DNA of 26,987 bases, taken from assembly GCA_002344005.1 (NCBI GenBank), contig DDTD01000047.1, positions 5,613-32,599 of the forward strand, written 5' to 3'. The notes beneath the pieces are model-generated. The model saw only the letters and a program-made list of their open reading frames with translations. It had not been told where the DNA came from and did not search any database. Source of the DNA: Ignavibacteria bacterium UBA2373 (GTDB taxonomy: Bacteria; Bacteroidota; Ignavibacteria; Kapaibacteriales; UBA961). The translations under genes and the position numbers were made by a program. Below are positions 15,836 to 23,932 of this stretch, piece by piece (the stretch's first letter is position 1; the number at the start of each line of letters is the position of its first letter).

Positions 15836-17245
15836 TTATCGAATAATGGTGCCTATTCTCGTCCAACGAATATTTTGCATACTATATCCGATAGAAGCTT
15901 CGTTATCATATTGGTCACGATTTTTCCATGACCAATACACAATCATCGGTGTGCCTATCACATCTTCTTCGGGAATAAATCCCCAGTAGCGACTGTCTAA
16001 ACTATTGTAGCGATTATCACCCATACCAAACACATAATCACGCTGTACAGTATATGATGAAGCAGGGGAGCCGTCAATTAAGAGTGATGAACCATTAAAG
16101 CCCACATTGTGCCCTTCACGACGAATAAAGGTTTCCCATTCGCGGTAATTTTCCGGTGTTAATGGTATGACATCGCCTTGTTTGGGAATACGTATCGGTC
16201 CATAATTACTGCGAGTAAATCCACGACCCGGAGGAAATGTCCGTATTTTATCATAATCTTCCGGAATATTTTGTGAATTATCGAATTGCGCATGTTCGGG
16301 TAAAGAAATATAAGAACCATTCACAAATATAGAATCATTTTTAATGTGGAGCTTATCGCCGGCGACTGCCACACAACGTTTCAAATAATATTCAAAATTT
16401 TGTGATTGTACTTCATCTCTGTTGCCCGGAAAAATAAAAACAATGATATCGCCTTTTTCAGGTTTGCGCCATCCCGGTAGAGAAAAATAAGGTATTGGCT
16501 TATTGATAAATGGAATAACTTGGGGGGAAGATGGTCGGAAAATAAAACGATTGACAAACACAAAATCACCTGCCATAACCGTGCTTTCCATTGACCCTGT
16601 GGGTACTTTGAAAGATGCAATTAAAATTCCATTGACAATCATCACAACTACGATAGCATTAACAAGGGTTTTTGTCCAAGACAGTATTATGTCTTTACCA
16701 TTTAGTGATTGTTGCCGTTTATATTCTTCTTCTCTTTTTTCACGTCTTTTGGTGAAAAATTTTTGAATAAATGACAGGGGCTCATCATAACAATAGACAA
16801 CGTATGTACTTGCCAGCAAGTCACCTAAACGTTGTCTTTTTCCCGAAAAAATAAAGAAATAATCAATAAAACTCAATATATACGTTAAATTACGTACTAA
16901 GGATTGTAAGTATGTTGACGGTCTCCCTGTCTTGCTATTAATTGTTTTTGTACCAACTAATATCTTTCCTATGCTTTGTCCATTCGGCATTCCGTCGGCA
17001 AAGAGTAAGTATAGTATTGCCAGAATGAACCCGATCCATAATATGGTATTGCTCATTGTACCAGCTACGCTAGAAAGAAATGCAAACAGAATAATGATAA
17101 CTATATGCACTAGTCCATCATAGAACTGTGCCAAATATCTTTTTCCTAAATCAGCAAGATGAAATTCTTGGTGATTAATATTAATAACATATAGAGTACT
17201 TTCTTCACTCTTTTTTTGAGATGTTTTTTCAACTTTTGATGACAT
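15836..17245 (-). CDS. lepB: Signal peptidase I fused to an N-terminal RDD membrane domain
   Basis: The ATG at 17245 gives 469 residues; a TTG at 17266 overlapping the lepA stop is possible but lacks a ribosome-binding site. Residues about 28-153 form an RDD domain: the R-x-x-A-x-x-x-D pattern in KRYLAQFYDGLV, hydrophobic membrane segments, then GQSIGKILVGTKTI and RLGDLLAS. A basic linker (KKRREKREEEYKRQQ type) follows, then a further membrane segment. The signal peptidase I domain has the nucleophile Ser in VPTGSMESTV (S218), the catalytic Lys in YYLKRCVAVAGD (K289) and the box GMGDNRYNSLDSRYWG (about 407-422). It cleaves signal peptides at the inner membrane. The insert of about 100 residues between Lys and the last box is long. 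The fusion appears continuous, with no frameshift. Confidence 0.9.
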   Translation of the reverse strand: MSSKVEKTSQKKSEESTLYVININHQEFHLADLGKRYLAQFYDGLVHIVIIILFAFLSSVAGTMSNTILWIGFILAILYLLFADGMPNGQSIGKILVGTKTINSKTGRPSTYLQSLVRNLTYILSFIDYFFIFSGKRQRLGDLLASTYVVYCYDEPLSFIQKFFTKRREKREEEYKRQQSLNGKDIILSWTKTLVNAIVVVMIVNGILIASFKVPTGSMESTVMAGDFVFVNRFIFRPSSPQVIPFINKPIPYFSLPGWRKPEKGDIIVFIFPGNRDEVQSQNFEYYLKRCVAVAGDKLHIKNDSIFVNGSYISLPEHAQFDNSQNIPEDYDKIRTFPPGRGFTRSNYGPIRIPKQGDVIPLTPENYREWETFIRREGHNVGFNGSSLLIDGSPASSYTVQRDYVFGMGDNRYNSLDSRYWGFIPEEDVIGTPMIVYWSWKNRDQYDNEASIGYSMQNIRWTRIGTIIR

Positions 17246-17262
17246 AGTAATCTTTCTGTTTA

Positions 17263-19062
17263 TCAATCAATACTTAACACGGCAAGGAATGCTTCTTGTG
17301 GAATTTCCACTCTGCCGACCTGTTTCATACGTTTTTTACCTTCTTTTTGTTTCTCCAATAATTTCCGTTTACGGGAAATATCACCGCCATAACATTTGGC
17401 AAGAACATTTTTACGCATAGCGGAAATAGTATCGCGAGCAACAATTTTCTGTCCTATGGCAGCTTGTATCGCCACTTCGAACATTTGTCTTGGAATAAGC
17501 TCTTTGAGTTTGGAGCATAATTTTTTACCCCAATCATGGGCTTTTTGGCGATGGACAATACTTGAAAGTGCATCCACCGGATCGCCATTGAGAAGAATAT
17601 CAAGTTTTACCAATTCACTTGAGCGATAATCACTCATTTCATAGTCTAATGAGGCATAACCACGAGAAAGAGATTTTAATTTATCATAAAAATCAAACAC
17701 TACTTCGGCAAGAGGTAATTCAAAACTTAAATCCAAACGTGTGGGGGTCAGATACGTTTGTCCGAGCAATGTGCCTCTTCTGTCCATACATAATTTAATG
17801 ACTGCTCCCACATATTCCGACGGTGTGATAATTTGCGCTTTAATAAAAGGTTCTCGTGTTTCTTCTATTTTTGTCGGTGCGGGCATTTGTGCCGGATTTT
17901 CTACCCAAATTTCTTCGCCATTGGTTAAAAGTAAATTATAGCGCACATTGGGTACAGTTGTGACGATGACCTGATTAAATTCCCGCTCAAGCCGTTCTTG
18001 GACAATTTCCATGTGGAGCAAACCAAGAAATCCGCATCGGAAGCCAAAGCCCAAAGCAGTGGATGATTCCGGTTCATAGGTAATGGCAGAATCATTGATG
18101 GCAAGTTTGCCGAGAGCTTCGCGTAATTCTTCAAAGCCATCGCTGTCGGCTGGGTAAATACCGCTGAATACCATTGGTTTTACCTCTTTAAAACCCGAAA
18201 TAGGTTCATCGCAGCGATTATTGGCTAAAGTGACAGTATCGCCCACCTTCGTGTCCTGTACTTTACGAATGGCGGCGGTCAGATAACCCACATTGCCAGC
18301 GGATAATTCACCCGTACGCTCACGCTTCATGTACAGCACGCCCACTTCTTCCACATCATATTGCTGATTCGTTGCCATGAGCAATATTCTGTCCTTTTCC
18401 CGCAAAGTACCTTCAAACACGCGCATATAGACAATCACGCCGCGGTAAGAATCAAAAATAGAATCATAAATCAATGCTTTCAAAGGAGCATTCGGATCGC
18501 CTTTCGGGGGAGGAATGCGTGCTACAATAGCTTCAAGGATATCTTCGATTCCGATGCCTTGTTTTGCCGAAGCAAGCAACATTTCCTCTTCACTGCATCC
18601 CAACAAATCGGAAACCTCTTGTTTTACGCCATCAATGGTTGTCACCGCGCTGGGCAAATCAATCTTATTGATAACAGGGATAATTTCCAAACCTCCATCC
18701 ACAGCCAAGAATAAATTGCTGATGGTTTGTGCTTCAACGCCTTGAGTGGCATCCACCACAAGCAATGCGCCCTCACAAGCCGCAAGTGAGCGTGACACCT
18801 CATAAGAGAAATCAACGTGCCCGGGAGTGTCTATCAGGTTAAGAATATAGGTTTCGCCATCTTTGGCTTTATATTCCATTTGAATTGCATGTAATTTGAT
18901 GGTGATGCCGCGTTCTTGCTCCAAAGGATTGTCATCAAGGATTTGATTAGTGACCATTTCCCGTTTGGAAACACGCCCCGTGAACTCGAGCAATCGGTCG
19001 GCAAGTGTGGATTTACCGTGGTCTATATGTGCAATAATACAGAAGTTGCGAAAATTTTTCAT
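17263..19062 (-). CDS. lepA: Translation elongation factor 4 (LepA)
   Basis: The 599-residue protein has the normal LepA length. GTPase motifs are intact: AHIDHGKST (11-19), the switch segment ERGITIK, DTPGHVDF (78-85) and NKID (132-135). The C-terminal LepA-specific domain is present, with GGDISRKRKLLEKQKEGKKRMK. LepA is a ribosome-bound GTPase that aids translation or ribosome biogenesis under stress. It is the first gene of an operon with signal peptidase I (lepB), the order also known from E. coli. No Shine-Dalgarno sequence is visible upstream of the ATG, but a -7 promoter is. Confidence 0.98.
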   Translation of the reverse strand: MKNFRNFCIIAHIDHGKSTLADRLLEFTGRVSKREMVTNQILDDNPLEQERGITIKLHAIQMEYKAKDGETYILNLIDTPGHVDFSYEVSRSLAACEGALLVVDATQGVEAQTISNLFLAVDGGLEIIPVINKIDLPSAVTTIDGVKQEVSDLLGCSEEEMLLASAKQGIGIEDILEAIVARIPPPKGDPNAPLKALIYDSIFDSYRGVIVYMRVFEGTLREKDRILLMATNQQYDVEEVGVLYMKRERTGELSAGNVGYLTAAIRKVQDTKVGDTVTLANNRCDEPISGFKEVKPMVFSGIYPADSDGFEELREALGKLAINDSAITYEPESSTALGFGFRCGFLGLLHMEIVQERLEREFNQVIVTTVPNVRYNLLLTNGEEIWVENPAQMPAPTKIEETREPFIKAQIITPSEYVGAVIKLCMDRRGTLLGQTYLTPTRLDLSFELPLAEVVFDFYDKLKSLSRGYASLDYEMSDYRSSELVKLDILLNGDPVDALSSIVHRQKAHDWGKKLCSKLKELIPRQMFEVAIQAAIGQKIVARDTISAMRKNVLAKCYGGDISRKRKLLEKQKEGKKRMKQVGRVEIPQEAFLAVLSID

Positions 19063-19097
19063 GCAAGGATGTAATGATAAAATAATACTATAGTGGA

Positions 19098-19107
19098 TGC
19101 AAAATTA
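19098..19107 (-). promoter_or_regulatory. Bacteroidota-type -7 element of the lepA operon
   Basis: On the minus strand the sequence reads TAATTTTGCA, identical to the element before sucD. It ends 35 bp before the lepA ATG. A -33 element was not clear. Confidence 0.6.
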
Positions 19108-19163
19108 CGGTTTGATGGTCGAGTATTCATGCTTGAGCAATAAATAAATCGGTAAAATGGGAT

Positions 19164-19595
19164 TTACTCCCCCGCAGCGTCGCCATATTTGCTGCTGTTT
19201 TGCACATTTTTCAGTGCTGAAAGGTCATGCGCCAAGTCCACCAGATTGCGGATTGTGCCGCGTGTCATGCCCAAATATATGGTAGTGAAACGCTCTTGTT
19301 CTATGGCAGGTAACATTTCGCTAAAGCGGAGTAAACCGCTGCGTAAGCTATTCAGATTGGTCATAAATTCTTGCTCAAGACGCTGATAGCCCTCATCATT
19401 GGCAGACATACGACGCAAAATCCCATAACATGACCATGTGTTCTTGCCGCTTAAAGTCAATTCATGGATTTCCGCAATAAGTGAATTGGTTGCCGCTGTT
19501 TCCAATATGGTCGCTAAATCATTGCGCTTGCGTAATTCGCCCTGCGACGATGCCAGCAAGTCGAGTGCTGCTTCCGTATCTTGTGATATTTTCAT
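19164..19595 (-). CDS. Small helical protein of unknown function
   Basis: The 143-residue product has no signal peptide or membrane segment. The sequence suggests mostly alpha-helix, with many Leu, Ala and Glu (for example LDLLASSQGELRKRNDLATI and LNSLRSGLLRFSEML). Two Cys/Trp residues cluster at TWSCYG. I recognise no family. It lies between lepA and the acylase gene, in the same direction, with its own possible -7 element 20 bp upstream, so it may be transcribed separately. Codon use matches the neighbours, which supports it being a real gene. Confidence 0.65.
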   Translation of the reverse strand: MKISQDTEAALDLLASSQGELRKRNDLATILETAATNSLIAEIHELTLSGKNTWSCYGILRRMSANDEGYQRLEQEFMTNLNSLRSGLLRFSEMLPAIEQERFTTIYLGMTRGTIRNLVDLAHDLSALKNVQNSSKYGDAAGE

Positions 19596-19615
19596 AAACT
19601 CAGTTCATTATTCCT

Positions 19616-19623
19616 CAAATATA
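19616..19623 (-). promoter_or_regulatory. Possible -7 element for the small helical protein gene
   Basis: The minus strand reads TATATTTG, fitting TAnnTTTG, 20 bp upstream of the ATG at 19595. It is supported only by this short match. Confidence 0.35.
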
Positions 19624-19657
19624 CATGGAAATCTATCATTATGCAGAAGTGACGACA

Positions 19658-22186
19658 TTATTGCTCTTCACGAATGATAGTCACAAATAATGATTCGCCG
19701 ATGGAGGGCTTGCGCTCCACAGGCACTTTCACATAGCCGCCCTTCAACCATAACTGTATCTGATTGCTGTAATGTGCCGACAAAGGTTCACCCGAGATGC
19801 CCCCCGGCACAACTGTATAGACTACAGAATCTTCCATATCGGCTATGAAACGCATACTTGCGCCCAATACTTGCTTGAACGGATCAAACACACGCCATTC
19901 TCCATTGTTTAATGTTGTGGAAGAACCGCCCGTTTCAAATGGACCATGCGTCACTATTTTATCCAATAAAGGATTGCTGCTGAAAATATGCAACAAAGAC
20001 ACTTTATGTATAGAGCCATATTCAGCCGAAAAAACCGAACCGTTCACCGCTATGCTTTTCGCACGACGCACAGCACGAACAAAACTTTGAAACACAATTT
20101 CATCACGGTCTTCTTTATGTGCGGTCTTCTTATCATCAAACCATATAGATTTTTTATCCTGCAATAATTCCGCAATTTTTCGGACAGGCACATTAGCAAT
20201 AAATGAATATTGACGGAATAATCGTTCGCCCATATCATCGGCAAAAGTGCTGCGGATTAATTCATCATGGAATAAAGAAAAAACAGCAGGTTGCCATTTG
20301 CCCGCGCCCATTAATCCGTCCCAACGTTGCAAAAGCGTCAGCACAGAATCGGCATCTTTGGGTAAATATTTTCTTTTCGTCTGTAAAATAGGCACTATAT
20401 CAGCCAGCATTTTTTTTGCATACGGCGATATAATATCTTGCTGCAAAAATTGTGCATCACGCACATCATATTCATCAAATTGCGATAATGCTTGATGAAG
20501 ACGCTCTGCCCGCGATGAAGGCTCCCACCAATCAGTAATAAATACATTATCATTATCGCTTACTTTATTGTTTGCCACAGCAATGAATCGGCGTGGCGGA
20601 TTATATGCCGTCGGTAAAATACCTGTTGCCCATATTCCTTGCCAATCCGTGCCCGGTGTCCAGCCATTCGCCGGCATAAATGGCGCAGCATTGCCACGTT
20701 TGGGTAACATACCCGCAGGAACAACACCATGATTGCCCGAACGATCCGCATAGACAAAATTCAATGCAGGTGCGCCCCAACCGTGCAATGCCGTCGTAAA
20801 ATCACGCCATGATTTTGCTCTATGCACTTTTGCCAATGCACCTATATTATCAGTGGCAAATTTCGCTGTCCAACGATATGTCAAAACACGATTATTAACA
20901 AAATAATCTTCTTTTTTACTATTGCCAATCAATAAAAGATGCTCTGTGTCGGAAAATAAATGCGCATCGGAAATAACAGGAGAGCGTGAGGTAAATCGTA
21001 TATCATAAATAAGCGGCTCATCGTCACGCACGAATATCGTATCGCGGCGATACATGAATTTTTTTCTTGCCCCTTTATCATCGAAATAATAATTATTATT
21101 CGTCGAATCAATTTTTTCGATAAAATAATCAAAATCATCCGCCATCATATTGGTAATACCCCACGCAATATTATCATTGCGTCCCACTATACACACAGGC
21201 ACACCCGCCAAAGTCATCCCCACAATATTCATCGTCGGAGTGGTCAAATGCACGGGATACCACCGTGCCGGCAAAGATAAAGTCAAATGCGGATCATTTG
21301 CCAAAATAGTTCCCGATTTCGATTGCCCATGTTTTTTCATTGTCCAGCAATTACTCCCATTACCGCTGCCACGAATACCCAAATAGGAGCGTGCGGTGTC
21401 GGCGATAGTGCCCATCACAGCCATCAAACCCTCAGTTTCTTTATCGGACTGATACAATGACAAGGATTCTTGCTTGATGCTGTCTTTATTGGCGGGACGC
21501 TCTATCGGGGCATATACCGATGGAATAATCACCGGTCCTGCGGACGGATAAGAAGGCAACAATTCCTTAGCGCGCTCTGCACCCATCCGAGCCGCAATTT
21601 CACCAAAGGCAATGTCAGCCCATATACTCATACTCAATTCCAAAGACATCATCTTGCCGATAACAAGGCAATCCGTCGGCTCCCATGGCGACGGATTATA
21701 GTCCAAAGCACCGAACTCGAAAGGCAAAGCCCCATTGCTTGTTTCAAGAAAAAAATTAACACCTTTGCTGTATGCTTCCATAATAGCGCGTGATTGTTTC
21801 CCCGACACCTTCCATTCTTGTTTGGCAAGTGTCTGCATATCGAATGAACGCATAAACTTATCCGTACCAAGAGCTTTTTTACCAAGTATCTGAGCTAATT
21901 GACCTTTGCCCGCACGGCGCGCTATATCCATTTGCCACAAACGGTCTTGGGCATGAACATAACCTAAAGCAAAATACCCGTCCACATCATTGCGCGTGAT
22001 GATATGCGGCACAGAAAACTTATTGCGATAAATGGTGATACTGTCATTGACAAGAGTGCTCTCATGCTCATCGCCGGGCTGCACAGATGACCGTGTGGCG
22101 GTATGAAGAGCGAAGAAAATAAAACACACCGCAAAGACAAATAATGCCAGCAGTATCCCCGCAAAATTTCTCAAAAATCGAATCAT
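19658..22186 (-). CDS. Penicillin acylase family (S45) Ntn hydrolase
   Basis: The 842-residue product begins with a membrane anchor or signal segment (residues about 5-28). The N-terminal A-chain carries VPHIITRNDVDGYFALGYVHAQDRLWQMD (residues 59-87), a family signature. The predicted self-processing site is Gly277-Ser278 in GSGNGSNCWTM; Ser278 would become the N-terminal nucleophile of the B-chain. Asn-containing LANDPHLTL and GVPVCIVGRNDNIAWG follow as in other S45 enzymes. Relatives cleave amide bonds of penicillins, cephalosporins, acyl-homoserine lactones or N-acyl amino acids. The natural substrate cannot be told from the sequence. It probably acts in the periplasm. A -7 element lies about 40 bp upstream. 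Confidence 0.92.
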   Translation of the reverse strand: MIRFLRNFAGILLALFVFAVCFIFFALHTATRSSVQPGDEHESTLVNDSITIYRNKFSVPHIITRNDVDGYFALGYVHAQDRLWQMDIARRAGKGQLAQILGKKALGTDKFMRSFDMQTLAKQEWKVSGKQSRAIMEAYSKGVNFFLETSNGALPFEFGALDYNPSPWEPTDCLVIGKMMSLELSMSIWADIAFGEIAARMGAERAKELLPSYPSAGPVIIPSVYAPIERPANKDSIKQESLSLYQSDKETEGLMAVMGTIADTARSYLGIRGSGNGSNCWTMKKHGQSKSGTILANDPHLTLSLPARWYPVHLTTPTMNIVGMTLAGVPVCIVGRNDNIAWGITNMMADDFDYFIEKIDSTNNNYYFDDKGARKKFMYRRDTIFVRDDEPLIYDIRFTSRSPVISDAHLFSDTEHLLLIGNSKKEDYFVNNRVLTYRWTAKFATDNIGALAKVHRAKSWRDFTTALHGWGAPALNFVYADRSGNHGVVPAGMLPKRGNAAPFMPANGWTPGTDWQGIWATGILPTAYNPPRRFIAVANNKVSDNDNVFITDWWEPSSRAERLHQALSQFDEYDVRDAQFLQQDIISPYAKKMLADIVPILQTKRKYLPKDADSVLTLLQRWDGLMGAGKWQPAVFSLFHDELIRSTFADDMGERLFRQYSFIANVPVRKIAELLQDKKSIWFDDKKTAHKEDRDEIVFQSFVRAVRRAKSIAVNGSVFSAEYGSIHKVSLLHIFSSNPLLDKIVTHGPFETGGSSTTLNNGEWRVFDPFKQVLGASMRFIADMEDSVVYTVVPGGISGEPLSAHYSNQIQLWLKGGYVKVPVERKPSIGESLFVTIIREEQ

Positions 22187-22226
22187 TATTAGTATATGGT
22201 CTATAAAGTGCTGCTAAAATCGTATT

Positions 22227-22234
22227 CAAAGTTA
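22227..22234 (-). promoter_or_regulatory. -7 element of the penicillin acylase-like gene
   Basis: The minus strand reads TAACTTTG, a full match to TAnnTTTG, 40 bp upstream of the ATG at 22186. The spacing is like that of sucD and lepA. Confidence 0.5.
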
Positions 22235-22666
22235 CTAAGAGACAAGGTAAGTTTGCACTATTCTTGCTTTTTTATATCCCAAGCCATCGCTCATCGTTTG
22301 GGCAATCACAGGTAATGTGACCGACACGACAAAGCAAGAACACTCCCCAAAAACACGCTATGGCGGCTAAGAATATTCCCTCACAGATATAGGCGCAGCC
22401 AACCGTGGTATTGCGGATACTATACCCGAGTCACGAGGAACCTTAGCATGAGAGAAAAACGCCACAATTGTTAGTTCATCGGCAAATTACGGCTCATACG
22501 GGGAAAGAAGAAGTCAGAGCAATGGATATGCTTTGTAGAATCGTAGAGTTGTATGAACAGCAAATGTTTTGTAGTTTTGAGGGAAAGAAAGACGGATTGC
22601 GTCAATATGGGAGTTAGCGGCAAGTTTAGGTGCGACAACCCTGAAAAGATAAAAGAATCTATACAA
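22235..22666. other. Gene-poor junction with possible coding relics
   Basis: No convincing gene occurs between the acylase promoter and the SIR2 gene. Short open stretches on the plus strand look like remnants. One (about 22375-22451) would read YSLTDIGAANRGIADTIPES and ends at a TGA. Another (22447-22617) includes KEEVRAMDMLCRIVELYEQQ and ends with a TAG inside the GTTAGCGG word at 22613-22620. I could not identify either. An upstream extension of the SIR2 frame to 22553 exists but overlaps this relic, so I do not count it as coding. Confidence 0.45.
22613..22620 (+). repeat. GTTAGCGG word, left half of an inverted pair around SIR2-HerA
   Basis: GTTAGCGG here is the reverse complement of CCGCTAAC at 25638-25645, which lies 12 bp past the HerA stop. 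The two words bracket the SIR2-HerA pair and nothing else. They could mark cassette ends, but eight bases alone can recur by chance. Confidence 0.4.
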
Positions 22667-23932
22667 ATGGTAGAAAACGAAACTTGGAAATATATTCTCA
22701 TTAACGGCAAGTTCAAAAAACTTGAAGTCAAGAATCCAACCTTTACGAAAGGTGCTTTAACTTCTATTGAAGGACTAAAACCCTTTGATAAGAAGGATAA
22801 AGACGAAAAACCTATTGAACCAACTGTACACGATGCTAACGAAATAAAAAGGAGAATATATTTTGAGTTTTTCAAAAAACCATTCAAAAACTTGTTGGTG
22901 TTATCGGGTGCAGGTTCGTCTATGGACGTTGGAGGGCTTTCAATGGGGCAGCTATGGGAAAAGGCAGAAGAAAAATACAAAACGGACAAGGCAGACGGTT
23001 TTAAAATCATTCAGGAAGCAGTAAACTACAATTTAGGCAAAAACGATTTGGAAGCATTACTTTCCCAAATTGACGGATATGCTAAGTTTTCAGGCGATAA
23101 AGAAATTGATTTAGACAGTGGAAAGAAAAAATTATCGGCAATAAAAGATGAACTTTTTGAGTTAATCAAAACACATTGCACCATCAAAAAGCCAGATGAC
23201 AATTTTCCACACAAAGCATTTCTTGAAAAACTGCTGCAACGAAAACAAACAAGTCCGAGGGTTAGAATATTTACATTGAATTATGACCTTTTGTTTGAAT
23301 ACGCAGCAACAGAAGTAAATGCAATAGTTATTGACGGTTTTTCTTTTACAGTTCCGAGAACATTTAGCGGTAGATTTTTTGATTACGACATTGTTCAAAG
23401 AGAAGGAAGCAAATTACAAGAAGAAGATAATTTTATTCAAAGAGTTTTTCATCTGCATAAATTACACGGCTCACTTAATTGGGAAAGAACGGATAACGAT
23501 AAAAATGTGAGAATAAAAGACAATCCCGAAAAGCCTTTAATGATTTATCCTCGTGAAGCTAAATATGAAGATTCTTACGAACAACCTTTCTTTGAGATGA
23601 TGGCAAGGTTTCAGCGTAATTTAAGATTGAATAATGACACAATGCTGATATGTGTCGGTTATAGCTTCAATGATAAGCATATAAACGCAGCAATTGAAGA
23701 AGCCTTAAACCAAAATCCGGGTTTCAGACTTGCGGTTATTGACCCGGGAATTGACAACGACAATGTTTCTACCGCAATGACTACAATTAAAAAAGAAGCG
23801 TTGGAATCAGAAAGAATATTAATGGTGTCTGAAACATTTACAGATTTTGCGAAACACTTCCCTGAAATGAAAACATACGAAAGTGTCGCAGTTGAGGCAA
23901 TACGTTTACAAAATGAGCAGTCAAAAGATTAA
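22667..23932 (+). CDS. SIR2-domain NADase of a SIR2-HerA defence system
   Basis: From ATG 22667 the product has 421 residues; in-frame ATGs at 22553 and 22604 lie across the presumed cassette boundary and are less likely. The NAD-binding signature LLVLSGAGSS is at residues 76-85. FTLNYDLLFEYA (202-213) carries the conserved Asn and Asp. LHKLHGSLNW (263-272) holds the likely catalytic His267. VGYSFNDKHI (330-339) is the usual late motif of bacterial SIR2 defence proteins. Such proteins hydrolyse NAD+ when infection is sensed, stopping phage growth. The gene's end overlaps the HerA start by 20 bases, so the two are translationally coupled. An N-terminal extension of about 70 residues precedes the SIR2 core. 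The region is richer in A and T than the genes to the left, which suggests transfer. Confidence 0.88.
   Translation: MVENETWKYILINGKFKKLEVKNPTFTKGALTSIEGLKPFDKKDKDEKPIEPTVHDANEIKRRIYFEFFKKPFKNLLVLSGAGSSMDVGGLSMGQLWEKAEEKYKTDKADGFKIIQEAVNYNLGKNDLEALLSQIDGYAKFSGDKEIDLDSGKKKLSAIKDELFELIKTHCTIKKPDDNFPHKAFLEKLLQRKQTSPRVRIFTLNYDLLFEYAATEVNAIVIDGFSFTVPRTFSGRFFDYDIVQREGSKLQEEDNFIQRVFHLHKLHGSLNWERTDNDKNVRIKDNPEKPLMIYPREAKYEDSYEQPFFEMMARFQRNLRLNNDTMLICVGYSFNDKHINAAIEEALNQNPGFRLAVIDPGIDNDNVSTAMTTIKKEALESERILMVSETFTDFAKHFPEMKTYESVAVEAIRLQNEQSKD

Noticed and set aside
22553..22666. Longer N-terminus for the SIR2 protein
   Set aside because: It would run across the GTTAGCGG junction and overlap another open relic; the start at 22667 gives a protein of normal length.
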